64,000 nt of DNA from Acidobacteriota bacterium (GTDB lineage Bacteria; Acidobacteriota; Vicinamibacteria; Vicinamibacterales; CAVVIG01), in assembly GCA_003222395.1 (NCBI GenBank), contig QHWB01000053.1:62001-126000 (forward strand), given 5' to 3'. This document shows, piece after piece, positions 26,711 through 35,325 of this stretch. The notes beneath the pieces were generated by a model. That model had not been told where the DNA came from, did not search any database, and was given only the letters and a program-made list of their open reading frames with translations. The first letter of the stretch is position 1. Each line of letters begins with the position of its first letter. The translations under genes and the position numbers were made by a program.

Positions 26711-27823
26711 ATGCGCCTGTTAGCGTGCGCGTTCATCGTCGCGGCCTTCGCTCAGTCGACCTCCGAGCCGATCAACGATCGCCCGAATCCGTATCAAGCG
26801 ATCGAGAACTACTTCAAACTGCCCGCCGGTCGAACCTGGGGATCGACGAGCGCCGTCGACGTCGACAAGGACGGCCGATCGATCTGGGTCGGCGAACGAT
26901 GCGGGGTGAACAGCTGCGCCGATCCGGCGGACGGTAAGATGTCGCCGCTCGATCCCGTGCTGAAGTTCGACGCCTCCGGCAAGCTCGTGAAGAGCTTCGG
27001 CGCCGGGATGATCGCGTTCGCCCACGGCATTCACGTCGACAAGGACGGCAACGTCTGGGTGACCGACGCGAACGACAACCGCCCGCGTCCCGCGCGCGGC
27101 GCAGCGCCCGGCGCGCCTGCGCCGCCGGCGCCCGCGAAGCTGGTCGGCCATCAGGTGATCAAGTTCAGCCCCGAGGGTAAGGTGCTGATGACGATTGGCA
27201 AGGCCGGCGTCGCCGGGAATCCGCCCGAGGCGCTCACCGAACCCAACGACGTCGTGACGGCGCCGAACGGCGACATCTTCGTCGCCGAAGGACACAGCGG
27301 GCAGAACGCGAACGCCGCGCCGGACACCGTCGCACGAATCTCGAAGTTCACGAAGGACGGCAAATTCATCAAGTCGTGGGGCAAGCTCGGCTCCGCGCCC
27401 GGCGAATTCCGTACGCCGCACAGCCTCGCGTTCGATTCGAGGGGTCGTCTGTTCGTCGCCGATCGCGGCAACGTGCGGCTGCAGATCTTCGATCAGGACG
27501 GGAAGTTCCTGCAGGAGACGAAGGCGTTCAGCCGCCTGAGCGGCATCTTCATCGACAAGAATGACACGCTGTACGGCGCCGACTCCGAGTCGAGCCCGAC
27601 GTCGCACCCCGGCAACTGGAAGCGCGGCATCCGCATCGGCAGCGCAAAAGATCTGACGATCACGTATCTCATTCCCGATCCGAAGAACCCCGATCCTGCC
27701 AAGACGACCGCCGGCACGAGCGCCGCGGAAGGTGTCGCCGTCGACGCGGCCGGAAACGTCTACGGCGCCGAAGTGGGACCGAAGCAGGTGGTCAAATACG
27801 TGAAGAGGACGGGGACGCAGTAG
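26711..27823 (+). CDS. Exported NHL-repeat beta-propeller protein (copy 2)
   Basis: 370 residues from ATG 26711, preceded by GGGAGGG. Signal peptide MRLLACAFIVAAFAQ. NHL blades as in the preceding gene: FAHGIHVDKDGNVWVTD, EPNDVVTAPNGDIFVAEGHS, FRTPHSLAFDSRGRLFVAD and VDAAGNVYGAEVGPKQVVKY. Both proteins share NPYxxxENYFKLPxGRxWGSTSA at the mature N-terminus and a Cys pair (GERCGVNSCADPADG here), so they arose by tandem duplication. The Pro/Ala insert (RPARGAAPGAPAPPAPAK) is at the same site but differs in sequence. Ligand or substrate unknown. Confidence 0.8.
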   Translation: MRLLACAFIVAAFAQSTSEPINDRPNPYQAIENYFKLPAGRTWGSTSAVDVDKDGRSIWVGERCGVNSCADPADGKMSPLDPVLKFDASGKLVKSFGAGMIAFAHGIHVDKDGNVWVTDANDNRPRPARGAAPGAPAPPAPAKLVGHQVIKFSPEGKVLMTIGKAGVAGNPPEALTEPNDVVTAPNGDIFVAEGHSGQNANAAPDTVARISKFTKDGKFIKSWGKLGSAPGEFRTPHSLAFDSRGRLFVADRGNVRLQIFDQDGKFLQETKAFSRLSGIFIDKNDTLYGADSESSPTSHPGNWKRGIRIGSAKDLTITYLIPDPKNPDPAKTTAGTSAAEGVAVDAAGNVYGAEVGPKQVVKYVKRTGTQ

Positions 27824-27846
27824 CTTGCCGGTTGCTGGGGGCCCGA

Positions 27847-27877
27847 GGTTGCTGGTTGCTGGAGGCAACCAGCAACC
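27847..27877. terminator. Bidirectional hairpin GGTTGCTGGTTGC/GCAACCAGCAACC
   Basis: A perfect 13-bp stem (27847-27859 with 27865-27877) and five-base loop between two converging genes, the NHL protein and the SnoaL-like protein. No long T-run follows on either strand. It is made of the reiterated GGTTGCTGG motif, related in style to the repeats at 1919 and 59355. Confidence 0.6.
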
Positions 27878-27880
27878 AGT

Positions 27881-28303
27881 CTAGACCTCTGCGGTCAGCG
27901 CAGGCATCCGGCCGATCGACTGGAACAGGCCGAGGTTGTCGAATACCTCGTACTCTTCGATGATCTTGCCGTTGGCGAAACGCATGACCGAGATGCACGG
28001 CACGGTCACCGGCCGGCCGGTGCCGCTGATGCCCGCCAGCTCTCCGCGATGCGTGCCTTTTGCGGTGAACCGCAGCGCGACCTTGTCGCCTTCGGCGATG
28101 ACGTCGTCGATCTGAAGGACCATATCGGGAAAGGCGTTCAGGTACATCGTCACCAACTGCCGCCACCCTTCAGGACCGCGGAACTGCATGCCGGGTCCCT
28201 GGTACACGTAGAACGGCGCGTGCAGGGCGGCTCCCTCATCCAGCTGCCGGCTGTTGATGCAGTCGACGACGCGGCGGCACAGAGCTTTGTTCTCACCGTT
28301 CAT
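27881..28303 (-). CDS. SnoaL-like ester cyclase family protein
   Basis: 140 residues from ATG 28303, selected because GGAGGTGA precedes it by five bases; an in-frame ATG 24 nt upstream lacks such a site. The sequence fits the SnoaL/NTF2-like cone fold: NSRQLDEGAALHAPFYVY, GPEGWRQLVTMYLNAFPDM, IAEGDKVALRFTAKGTHRG and ISVMRFANGKIIEEYEVFD. Such small proteins act as cyclases, isomerases or simply bind polar aromatic compounds. It is followed by the cupin gene on the same strand only if transcription starts upstream; the cupin gene lies 31 nt upstream of this start. Confidence 0.8.
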   Translation of the reverse strand: MNGENKALCRRVVDCINSRQLDEGAALHAPFYVYQGPGMQFRGPEGWRQLVTMYLNAFPDMVLQIDDVIAEGDKVALRFTAKGTHRGELAGISGTGRPVTVPCISVMRFANGKIIEEYEVFDNLGLFQSIGRMPALTAEV

Positions 28304-28334
28304 ACGAGTCACCTCCATGGCGCTCATTTCCTTC

Positions 28335-29054
28335 TCATTTCCTGATAGAGGGATGCACGTAACCCGCCTTCAGCACATGATCCGACGGCCGAAAGCTCAG
28401 ATAGTCCACATGATCGCCGATGTCGGTCCAGCCGTGCGGGACGCCCGCCGGAATGATGACGATATCGCCCGTCTTCACGACCTTTTTGACGACGTCGCTG
28501 CCCGCGATCATGCCGCCGCACGACGGTCCGTTCAGCTCCGTAGTCACCGACGCGTCCGGCGCCGTCTTTCGGCCGTTGACGATGTGACCGCCGGTCACGA
28601 GCGTGCCGCCGCCCGAGATGATCAGATAGCCTTCGGTCTGTGAATCGTGCGCGATGCCGCCGGGGGTCGCGCCGCTTGGCGGCGTGGTCGCCTGCTCGCC
28701 GCACGGCTCGCCCTGCTGGGCGCCACGGCCGCCGCCGGCTCCGGCCCCTGCCGCCCGTCCACCGCCGCCCGCCGCGCCGCCGCCAGCTGCGGCGCCGCCA
28801 CCGGCTCCGGCGTTCGCGCCGCCGCCCGCGCCCGTCCCGCGTGCGCCGGTGGCCACGCGATGGATCACACCGACCGCGTAGTTCTCGCTGCCGATGTCGA
28901 CAACCCTGATCGTGCGATCGACGCCCGGCTCGGCGTTCACTTTCTTCACTTCCTCGTCGGTGATGTAGGTGGCCGCCTTCGGCGACTGGGCGATCGCGAC
29001 CGCCGGCGCAATCGCCAGCGCCATGCCCACGGCTTGCACGATGATCCTTCGCAT
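28335..29054 (-). CDS. Exported cupin-fold protein with Gly/Ala-rich insert
   Basis: 239 residues from ATG 29054 (GGAGGAGG just upstream). Signal peptide MRRIIVQAVGMALAIAPAVAIA. Residues about 20-70 and 135-239 form a small beta-barrel of cupin type: EGYLIISGGGTLVTGGHI, then VVKTGDIVIIPAGVPHGWTD with one metal-type His. Between them lies a low-complexity Gly/Ala insert (about 71-110) encoded by GCC/GGC-rich DNA, probably a flexible loop expanded by slippage. Only part of the canonical cupin metal site is visible. Likely same operon as the SnoaL-like gene. Substrate unknown. Confidence 0.7.
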   Translation of the reverse strand: MRRIIVQAVGMALAIAPAVAIAQSPKAATYITDEEVKKVNAEPGVDRTIRVVDIGSENYAVGVIHRVATGARGTGAGGGANAGAGGGAAAGGGAAGGGGRAAGAGAGGGRGAQQGEPCGEQATTPPSGATPGGIAHDSQTEGYLIISGGGTLVTGGHIVNGRKTAPDASVTTELNGPSCGGMIAGSDVVKKVVKTGDIVIIPAGVPHGWTDIGDHVDYLSFRPSDHVLKAGYVHPSIRK

Positions 29055-29138
29055 GACTCCTCCTCCATGACCCAGAAACCGTCTCGGAGCGCTGCGCATT
29101 CAGCGCGGATGCGCAAGTTGGTCGCGTACTATAACGGA

Positions 29139-29903
29139 ATGCCATTCAATCGGCGAGAGTTCCTCGCGGCATCCGGCGCAATATTCGGGGCGCGGGCCGT
29201 CAGTCCCGCGAACTGCGCGACGCAGGTCGGCCCCGCGATCTCGCAGCCCCCCCAGCCACAGATGCCCGGTCCGCCGGGCGACGCCGCGCCGGGACGCCTG
29301 CGCAAGCTTGGGCTCGGCGAGGGCGATCGCGACGGCCTGCTCTACGCGCCGGTCGGCTACAAGGCGGGCGAGCCGATGCCGCTGCTCGTCCTCCTGCACG
29401 GCGCCGGCAACACGTCGATGTCAGTGCAGTACGCGTTTCCTCACGCCGACGCGTTCGGGTTCATCGTCGTCGCCCCCGACTCGCGCGACGAGCGCACCTG
29501 GGATTCGATCCTCGGCATGTGGGGACCGGACCTCGAGTTCATCGGCGAGGCGATGAAGTACGCGAAGAGCAGGTGCTCGGTGAAGGACGATCACGTCGGC
29601 CTCGCCGGCTTCTCCGACGGCGCGTCGTACGCGCTGTCGATGGGCATCGGCAACGGCGACGTGTTCTCGCGCATCATGGCGATGTCGCCCGGCATCATGC
29701 AGCCGGCGGCGGTGCGCGGCAAGCCGAAGATCTTCATCTCGCACGGCGTCAACGATCAGGTCATGCCGATCGACATCACGAGCCGCAAGTTCGTGCCGCG
29801 GCTGAAGAATCTCGGCTACGACGTCACCTACCGCGAATACGAAGGACGCCATCAGCTGCCACCGCCGATCGCGCACGATGCGTTCGAGTGGTTCAGCAAG
29901 TGA
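29139..29903 (+). CDS. Tat-exported alpha/beta hydrolase (esterase/phospholipase-like)
   Basis: 254 residues from ATG 29139, which opens a Tat leader (NRREFLAASGAIFGARAV). The mature part is an alpha/beta hydrolase of the carboxylesterase/PHB-depolymerase-like group: PLLVLLHGAGNTSMS (oxyanion region), nucleophile in AGFSDGASYAL, acid in HGVNDQVMP, and catalytic His in YEGRHQLPP. The expected activity is ester hydrolysis in the periplasm. A poly-proline segment (QPPQPQMPGPPG) links the leader to the domain. The stop lies three bases before the flavin monooxygenase start, so the two are co-transcribed, with a glycosyltransferase third. Confidence 0.8.
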   Translation: MPFNRREFLAASGAIFGARAVSPANCATQVGPAISQPPQPQMPGPPGDAAPGRLRKLGLGEGDRDGLLYAPVGYKAGEPMPLLVLLHGAGNTSMSVQYAFPHADAFGFIVVAPDSRDERTWDSILGMWGPDLEFIGEAMKYAKSRCSVKDDHVGLAGFSDGASYALSMGIGNGDVFSRIMAMSPGIMQPAAVRGKPKIFISHGVNDQVMPIDITSRKFVPRLKNLGYDVTYREYEGRHQLPPPIAHDAFEWFSK

Positions 29904-29906
29904 GCG

Positions 29907-30980
29907 ATGCCGCTGCGCCTCGGCGTTCTCGATCAGGCTCCGATTGCCGCAGGGTCGACCGGCGCCGGCGCGCTGAGGAACTCGATCGATCTCGCGCGGC
30001 TCGCCGACGAGCTGGGCTATCGCCGCTACTGGGTCGCCGAACATCACGGGACGCCGATGCTCGCCTGCGCGAGCCCGGAGGCGCTCATCGCGCCGATTGC
30101 GTGCGCGACGACGCGCATCCGCGTTGGCAGCGGCGGCGTGATGCTGCCGCATTACAGCCCGCTGAAGGTCGCGGAGACCTACAGCATGCTGAGCGGCATC
30201 TTTCCGGCGCGGATCGATCTGGGCGTCGGGCGAGCGCCCGGCAGCGATCCGCTCACCGCCTTCGCGCTCCAGCGCGATCGCCGTCAGGCGTCGCCTGACG
30301 ATTTTCCGCAGCAGCTCGAGGAGCTCCTCGCGTACCTGCACGATGCGCTGCCGCCGCGGCATCAGTTCGCGCGGCTGTCGGCGCTGCCCGGCCGCCCCGA
30401 GCGCCCCGACGTCTGGCTGCTCGGATCATCGCCTCAGAGCGGCAGCTGGGCGGCGGAGCTCGGGCTGCCGTACGCCTTTGCCGATTTCATCAACCCGCAC
30501 GGGGCCGAAATTGTCGAACGCTACCGGCGCGACTTCCGAACGCTCACGATCTCCACCACAGCGGACACGGAGGACATGGAGCAACAAACCGGGTCGAACC
30601 TCCGTGCTCCCCGCGTCGGCGTTGGAGAGTCTCGCCCGCGCGTCATCGTCGCAGGGTGGGCGCTGTGCGCCGACACCGACGAAGAAGCGGAGCGCCTCGG
30701 CGCGAGCGCGCGAATGGCGTTTGCGATGCTGCTCGGCGGCCAGCCGATTCCAGTGCCGCCCGTCGACGAAGCGCTTCGGTTTCTCGAGGAACACTGGGCG
30801 GCGGCCGAATCGCTCGTCCGTCGTCGCCGCTGGATCGTCGGATCGCCGCCGAAGGTGCGCGCGGGCCTCGAAGCGCTCGCGGAGGAATACGGCGCCGACG
30901 AGGTGATGATCGTCACGATCACCCACGATCACGATGCTCGCCGGCGATCGTACGAGTTGATCGCGCGCGCCTTTACTTAG
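29907..30980 (+). CDS. LLM-class flavin oxidoreductase, MsnO8-like
   Basis: 357 residues with the luciferase-like TIM barrel. The N-terminus LRLGVLDQAPIAAGSTGAGA and the motif RYWVAEHHGTPMLACASPEA mark the MsnO8 subfamily; VGSGGVMLPHYSPLKVAE and DLGVGRAPGSD complete the FMN/substrate pocket. Such enzymes use reduced FMN and oxygen to oxidise small molecules. A divergent, polar stretch (about 210-238, ADTEDMEQQTGSNLRAPRVG) separates the two halves of the barrel. Middle gene of an esterase-LLM-glycosyltransferase run. The reductase partner is not nearby. Substrate unknown. Confidence 0.82.
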   Translation: MPLRLGVLDQAPIAAGSTGAGALRNSIDLARLADELGYRRYWVAEHHGTPMLACASPEALIAPIACATTRIRVGSGGVMLPHYSPLKVAETYSMLSGIFPARIDLGVGRAPGSDPLTAFALQRDRRQASPDDFPQQLEELLAYLHDALPPRHQFARLSALPGRPERPDVWLLGSSPQSGSWAAELGLPYAFADFINPHGAEIVERYRRDFRTLTISTTADTEDMEQQTGSNLRAPRVGVGESRPRVIVAGWALCADTDEEAERLGASARMAFAMLLGGQPIPVPPVDEALRFLEEHWAAAESLVRRRRWIVGSPPKVRAGLEALAEEYGADEVMIVTITHDHDARRRSYELIARAFT

Positions 30981-30990
30981 TTCTCGCACG

Positions 30991-32103
30991 ATGCGCATCG
31001 GACTTATCGTCACCGGCGGCGTCGACCGCTCCGGACGCGAACGCGTCACGCCTGCGCTGCTGTGGCTGATCGAACGCCTCGTGCGGCGTCACGACGTCCA
31101 TGTCTTCGCGCTGCACTACCACCTCCACGCGTGCACGTACCCGCTCCTCGGCGCAACGGTCCATGACGTCGGCCGCGTCGATGGGCCGCCCGGCCTGCGG
31201 CGATGGCGGCTCGCCCGCCGCCTCGACCGCGCGATCGGGCGCGTCGGCGCGTTCGGCGTCGTGCATGCGTATCAAGGGATGCCGGCCATGGTGGCAGCCG
31301 CGGTCGCGGCGTCGCGGCACGTACCGCTGATCGTTACGCTCGACAGCGGCGAGCTCGTCGGCATCGCCGACATCGGCTACGGCCTGCAGCGCCGCTGGAT
31401 CGATCGGCGCAGTCTGGCGCTCGCGATGGATCGCGCCGCGCGTGTGACGGTCTCGACCGAATTCATGGCGCGGCTGCCGGGGCTGAGCCGCCGCCGCGTC
31501 GACGTCGTGCCGATGGGCATCGACGAGACGCTGTTTCCGGCGGCGTGGCGCGGCGACGGTCCACCGTGGCGTCTGCTCCGCGTAGCCAGCATCAATCCGG
31601 TGAAGGATCACCCCACGCTGCTCCAGGCGATGCGGCGCGTCGTCGATCGGCTTCCCGAGGTTCATCTCGACATCGTCGGCGAAGACACGATGAACGGGAC
31701 GATCCAGTCGCTCGCGCGTACGCTGGATCTCCTGCCGCATGTCGGTTTCCACGGATTTCTGCCGACCGATCGACTCGCGCCGTTCTACGCGCGCGCCCAC
31801 CTCCACGTCGTCTCGTCGCGGCACGAGGCGGCGGCCGTCGCCGTGCTCGAAGCGGCGTGCGCCGGTCTCCCGACCGTCGGGACGCGCGTCGGGTACATCG
31901 CCGACTGGGAACCGGAACGGGCCGCAGCCGTGCCCGCGGGCGATCCGGGCGCGCTTGCCGACGCGATCGTCGCGCTGCTGCAGGATCCGGCGCGCCGTTC
32001 CCGTCTGGCGGCGAGCGCTCGATCGTGGACGCTGGATCACGATGCGGATTGGACGGCGCGCCGGTTCGAAGAACTCTACGAAACAGAACGCAGAGATCGC
32101 TGA
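30991..32103 (+). CDS. GT4-family glycosyltransferase
   Basis: 370 residues with the two-Rossmann GT-B layout. The N-terminal half begins MRIGLIVTGGVDRSGRERV (donor/acceptor domain). The C-terminal domain has LLRVASINPVKDHPTLLQAM, HVGFHGFLPTDRLAPFYARA and the E-x7-E signature in SRHEAAAVAVLEAACAGLP. It should transfer an activated sugar with retention of configuration. It starts 10 nt after the LLM gene and its 3' end overlaps the converging flippase gene by 28 bp. It marks the left edge of the surface-glycan locus. Confidence 0.85.
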   Translation: MRIGLIVTGGVDRSGRERVTPALLWLIERLVRRHDVHVFALHYHLHACTYPLLGATVHDVGRVDGPPGLRRWRLARRLDRAIGRVGAFGVVHAYQGMPAMVAAAVAASRHVPLIVTLDSGELVGIADIGYGLQRRWIDRRSLALAMDRAARVTVSTEFMARLPGLSRRRVDVVPMGIDETLFPAAWRGDGPPWRLLRVASINPVKDHPTLLQAMRRVVDRLPEVHLDIVGEDTMNGTIQSLARTLDLLPHVGFHGFLPTDRLAPFYARAHLHVVSSRHEAAAVAVLEAACAGLPTVGTRVGYIADWEPERAAAVPAGDPGALADAIVALLQDPARRSRLAASARSWTLDHDADWTARRFEELYETERRDR

Positions 32104-33383
32104 GATCGCAGCCTAAACAGTTTCCCCGCGGTCGTTGCGATCTCTTCGTTCTTCGATTGCTCCACGGTTCGGCGCAGCGGCCACCAGATCGCCGCCTCGC
32201 CGATTGCGAGGCTGACGGCCGCGCCCGTCGCGCCCGCGAGCGGCATCAACAGCGCCGATGCGGCGATCTGAATCGCCAGAGCCGCGGCGCTCCACCGCAC
32301 CACGATCGTTTCAGCGCCGGCTGCGTACAGGAAAATCTTCCTTCCGGAGTTCGTCACCGCCGGCAGGAGCGCGATGCCCATCCACATGAGCGCTGGTGCG
32401 CCCTTCGAGAACGCGTCTCCGTACACGAGGCGCAGCAGCGGGCCGGCGACCGCGACGTACGGAATCGCGACAGCGAGCGTTACGGCGACAAGCGCGCGGT
32501 TGAACGATCCGTACGTTCGATGCGCTTGGCGACGGTCGCGGCCGTACTCGCCCGACAGCACCGGCAGCGCGCCGGCGAACATCGCGCCCGGAGCAAGCCG
32601 GGCCACGGTGCCACAGCGCGACGCTGCGGCGAAAATGCCGACCTCTGCGGGCGTCGCCAGGTAGCCGAGCATCAGCGGGCCGACGCGCGCCTGCACGTTC
32701 GCGACGAGTCCGGACGCCGCGAACGGAATCGCGCGCCGAATCAACGCCGCGGTTTCGGACCACGACGGACGCCGAATCGGATCGCGAGCGCCGAAGGCCA
32801 TCGCGTAAAGCACGAGACCCGATCCGATCTGTGCGAGTTGAACGATCGTCGCCAGCAGGACGAGCGGCGAGACGCCGGCGCCAGCCCGCGCCAGAACCGA
32901 CGACGCGGCAAGCTGCGCCGCCGACCACGCCGTCTCGACGATCAGCACCGTCGGCACCCAGGCCGGCTGCGATCGGAACAACGCGCCGAAGCAGCCGTAG
33001 GCTGCGCCGGTTGCGCCGAGCAGCACGCCGAGGCGAATGCCGGCGATCGATTCCGGATCCGCGGCGATGCGCGGCGCGGCGGCGTACATCACCGCGCCCA
33101 GCGGCACGAGCAGCAACAGCCTCGACGCGAGCGCGCCGCCGAGCAGCCGGCCGTGGCACGCGTCGCTGCGCGCGCCGTCGCGCGGCAGCAGGACGCCGAA
33201 GCCGAGATCGGCGACGACCGTCAGCATCGACGCCCACGTCGTGCACAGGACCCAACGGCCGAACCGCTCCACGCCGAGCGTGCGGCCGATGACCAGCGAG
33301 AGCGCGAAGGCGATGGCGCCGCGCGCGAGATTGGAGCCGAGAAACGCGGCGCTGAGGCGTCCGATGCGCGCGAGCGGCCTCAT
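32076..33383 (-). CDS. Polysaccharide flippase, MATE/Wzx-like (1)
   Basis: 435 residues, about twelve transmembrane helices, starting MRPLARIGRLSAAFLGSNLA. It has the usual layout of the polysaccharide biosynthesis (Wzx/RfbX) family: ALSLVIGRTLGVERFGRWVL near the start, paired helices with Arg-rich loops, and PLLRLVYGDAFSKGAPALMW in the second half. It should move lipid-linked glycan across the inner membrane. ATG 33383 overlaps the stop of the amidohydrolase gene by four bases (ATGA). It is the last gene of the coupled minus-strand operon; a second flippase is encoded at 44189. Confidence 0.82.
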   Translation of the reverse strand: MRPLARIGRLSAAFLGSNLARGAIAFALSLVIGRTLGVERFGRWVLCTTWASMLTVVADLGFGVLLPRDGARSDACHGRLLGGALASRLLLLVPLGAVMYAAAPRIAADPESIAGIRLGVLLGATGAAYGCFGALFRSQPAWVPTVLIVETAWSAAQLAASSVLARAGAGVSPLVLLATIVQLAQIGSGLVLYAMAFGARDPIRRPSWSETAALIRRAIPFAASGLVANVQARVGPLMLGYLATPAEVGIFAAASRCGTVARLAPGAMFAGALPVLSGEYGRDRRQAHRTYGSFNRALVAVTLAVAIPYVAVAGPLLRLVYGDAFSKGAPALMWMGIALLPAVTNSGRKIFLYAAGAETIVVRWSAAALAIQIAASALLMPLAGATGAAVSLAIGEAAIWWPLRRTVEQSKNEEIATTAGKLFRLRSQRSLRSVS

Positions 33384-34579
33384 CGAGCCGCGACCCCGGG
33401 TTCGACGATGGAACAGTCGTCGATTCGCCGCGCGAGCGCCGCGTCGGCGACCTTCGGCGCGCCATCGACGTGAATCGGACGTGAACGCGTGCGGCATCCG
33501 TTGAAGATGCCGGCCAATCCGGGATGCGCGAGAATCGGCCGGCCGCCGATCGTCACGAGCTCGACGTCGCGGCGCGCCGTCGCGACGAGCGCCTGTCCCG
33601 GTTCGGCTGCCACGCCCGGGATGACCAGCAAATCGGCCGGCGCGCCAACCGCCACGCGCCCGAGCTGCGGCTGCCGAATCGTCGCCGCCGCATCGACCGT
33701 CACCATCGCCAGGAGATGCGCGGGCGGCACGCTCGACGTCTCGTATGCGACGCAGAGCTCTTCGAGCAGATCGCGGGAGCCGGTCAGACGCGAATCGGTG
33801 CCGATGGCGACGTTCGTCTCCGTCCGCGACGGATCGATCGTCCGTCCGAACAGAAACATGTTCGACGCGGGACACCAGACGGCGCCGGCGCGAGCCGAGG
33901 CGACGCGCCGCCATCCCCCGGCGTCGATCCCCACGCCGTGGACGAGCACGGTATTCGGCGCAAGGCAGCCGAGCGATTCGAGGCGTTCGACCTCGCCGCT
34001 CGCGGCGGCGTCGACGCCTTCGGCGATGTGCACGAAGAACGGCGCCGATGCCGGCGTCGATCGAAATCGGCGCTGGACGTCGCCGCCTCGCTCGCCGCGC
34101 GCCCCGGCCGCCCGATCCTGCAGCAGGAACGAGTGCGCCCATCCGTACTTGCGCAGCACGCGCAGCGGCATGTCGCGGCGCAGCTCCGAATAGAACGGAT
34201 TGTGGTGCGCGACCGTCGTCACTCCGCTCAGCACGTTCTTCAGCGCGCCCACGAACAGTCGATCGCTCAGCGGATGGCTGCCGGCCTTTCGGATCGCCGC
34301 GTCGTCGGCGAGCCGCGGACGCATGTCACCGATCCATTCGCTCGCATTGCCGTACCGGTCGCGAAACTTGATTCGCCCGTAATGATTCAGCTCGAGGTGG
34401 TCGTGCGCGTTGACGAGCCCCGGCAGCACGAACGATCCGCGGACATCGACGACGGCGTCGCCCGGGCGCGGCGGATCGCCAATCGCGAGCACCCGCGACG
34501 CGAACCGCACCGACTCCGCCGTCCCCTCCCCGGTGACGACGCGCGCGTTGGTCAGCGTGACCGCGGACGTCCAGATCAC
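33380..34579 (-). CDS. Amidohydrolase-family protein in glycan operon
   Basis: 399 residues. Metal-dependent hydrolase fold with the N-terminal metal pair in VNAHDHLELNHYG (HxH), then TTVAHHNPF, FVHIAEGVD, LVHGVGID, ASNMFLFG and the catalytic Asp in AIGTDSRLTGSRD; the C-terminal barrel cap ends ADLLVIPGV. It resembles chlorohydrolase/deaminase-type members, and the reaction is probably deamination or amide cleavage. GTG 34579 overlaps the methyltransferase stop (GTGA) and its own stop overlaps the flippase start, so it is fully embedded in the operon. Its substrate may be the glycan precursor; this is inference from position only. Confidence 0.78.
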   Translation of the reverse strand: MIWTSAVTLTNARVVTGEGTAESVRFASRVLAIGDPPRPGDAVVDVRGSFVLPGLVNAHDHLELNHYGRIKFRDRYGNASEWIGDMRPRLADDAAIRKAGSHPLSDRLFVGALKNVLSGVTTVAHHNPFYSELRRDMPLRVLRKYGWAHSFLLQDRAAGARGERGGDVQRRFRSTPASAPFFVHIAEGVDAAASGEVERLESLGCLAPNTVLVHGVGIDAGGWRRVASARAGAVWCPASNMFLFGRTIDPSRTETNVAIGTDSRLTGSRDLLEELCVAYETSSVPPAHLLAMVTVDAAATIRQPQLGRVAVGAPADLLVIPGVAAEPGQALVATARRDVELVTIGGRPILAHPGLAGIFNGCRTRSRPIHVDGAPKVADAALARRIDDCSIVEPGVAAR

Positions 34580-35325
34580 GGCTCTTTTATCGCGTGGAAG
34601 ATCACCACGATCGGCGGGTTACCCCACCGCTTCCTGAACGCGCGAATCGACGGATCGTCGCCGGCGTTCAGCCGCGGTTCGCGGATCGCCTCGACGCGCA
34701 GACCCGCGCCGCCAAGAGCGCTGAGGTGCTGATCGATCGCGTGCGCCTCGAACGCGATGTCGTGCGTTGCGCCGTCGGCGGACCGAAACGTACGGCGCCA
34801 GCCGTGCTCGGTCCACGATGGATGAAAGTCCGAGTAGACCAGATGGCCGCCGAGCGCGAGCACGCGCGCCATCTCGCGCGCCCACGCGTGCAGATCGGCG
34901 ACATCGCCCACCATCAGCGACGCGTTGATCACGTCGAAGGCGCCGCGGCGGAACGGCAGATGGACCGCGTCGCCGCAGATGCATCGCGGGCCTGAAAGGC
35001 CCGCGCCACAGTCGTTCAGACCCGCGCCACCACCGGTGAGGCCGGCCCCGCTGATGATCGTGTGGGGCGGCCGTTTCAGGGCCGCCTTCGATCGTGTCAA
35101 CATCGCCCACGACCGATCGACGCCGACGACGGCTGCGCCCGTCGATGCGAGGATCGGCAGGTACCTGCCCGTTCCGGTACCGACGTCAAGGGCGCGGCGC
35201 GCGCGCAGACGCAGCAGCAGCGGCTCGACGATGGCCTGTTCGGCGTGCATCAGCGGGTTGTGCGCGAAAGCCGGATACGCGTCGGCCCACAAGTCGTACG
35301 CCGTGCGGGAACTGAGCGTCTCCAT
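34576..35325 (-). CDS. Class I SAM-dependent methyltransferase with inserted palindrome
   Basis: 249 residues. A UbiE-like Rossmann methyltransferase: ALDVGTGTGRYLPILA (motif I, about 45-60), VVGVDRSWAML (acidic residue of motif II), then CGDAVHLPFRRGAFDVINA, and ALGGHLVYSDFHP. Between motifs II and III, residues about 84-113 contain three GAGL repeats (ISGAGLTGGGAGLNDCGAGL) that relatives lack; the DNA there holds palindromes (34986-35004, 35066-35086), so a repeat has been inserted in frame. ATG 35325 shares its A with the TGA of the upstream radical SAM gene. Likely acts on the glycan or its lipid carrier. Confidence 0.8.
   Translation of the reverse strand: METLSSRTAYDLWADAYPAFAHNPLMHAEQAIVEPLLLRLRARRALDVGTGTGRYLPILASTGAAVVGVDRSWAMLTRSKAALKRPPHTIISGAGLTGGGAGLNDCGAGLSGPRCICGDAVHLPFRRGAFDVINASLMVGDVADLHAWAREMARVLALGGHLVYSDFHPSWTEHGWRRTFRSADGATHDIAFEAHAIDQHLSALGGAGLRVEAIREPRLNAGDDPSIRAFRKRWGNPPIVVIFHAIKEP
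34986..35086. repeat. Palindromic insert inside methyltransferase gene
   Basis: GCGGGCCT-GAA-AGGCCCGC (34986-35004) and GGCGGCC-GTTTCAG-GGCCGCC (35066-35086) flank a GCGCCAC-rich middle. The whole is translated as the GAGL repeats of the methyltransferase. The same AGGCC/GGCCT palindrome style occurs between genes at 20400 and 25373. Confidence 0.65.

Noticed and set aside
26720-27868. Minus-strand open frame opposite the second NHL gene
   Set aside because: Antisense of the NHL repeats; no signal peptide or family motif.
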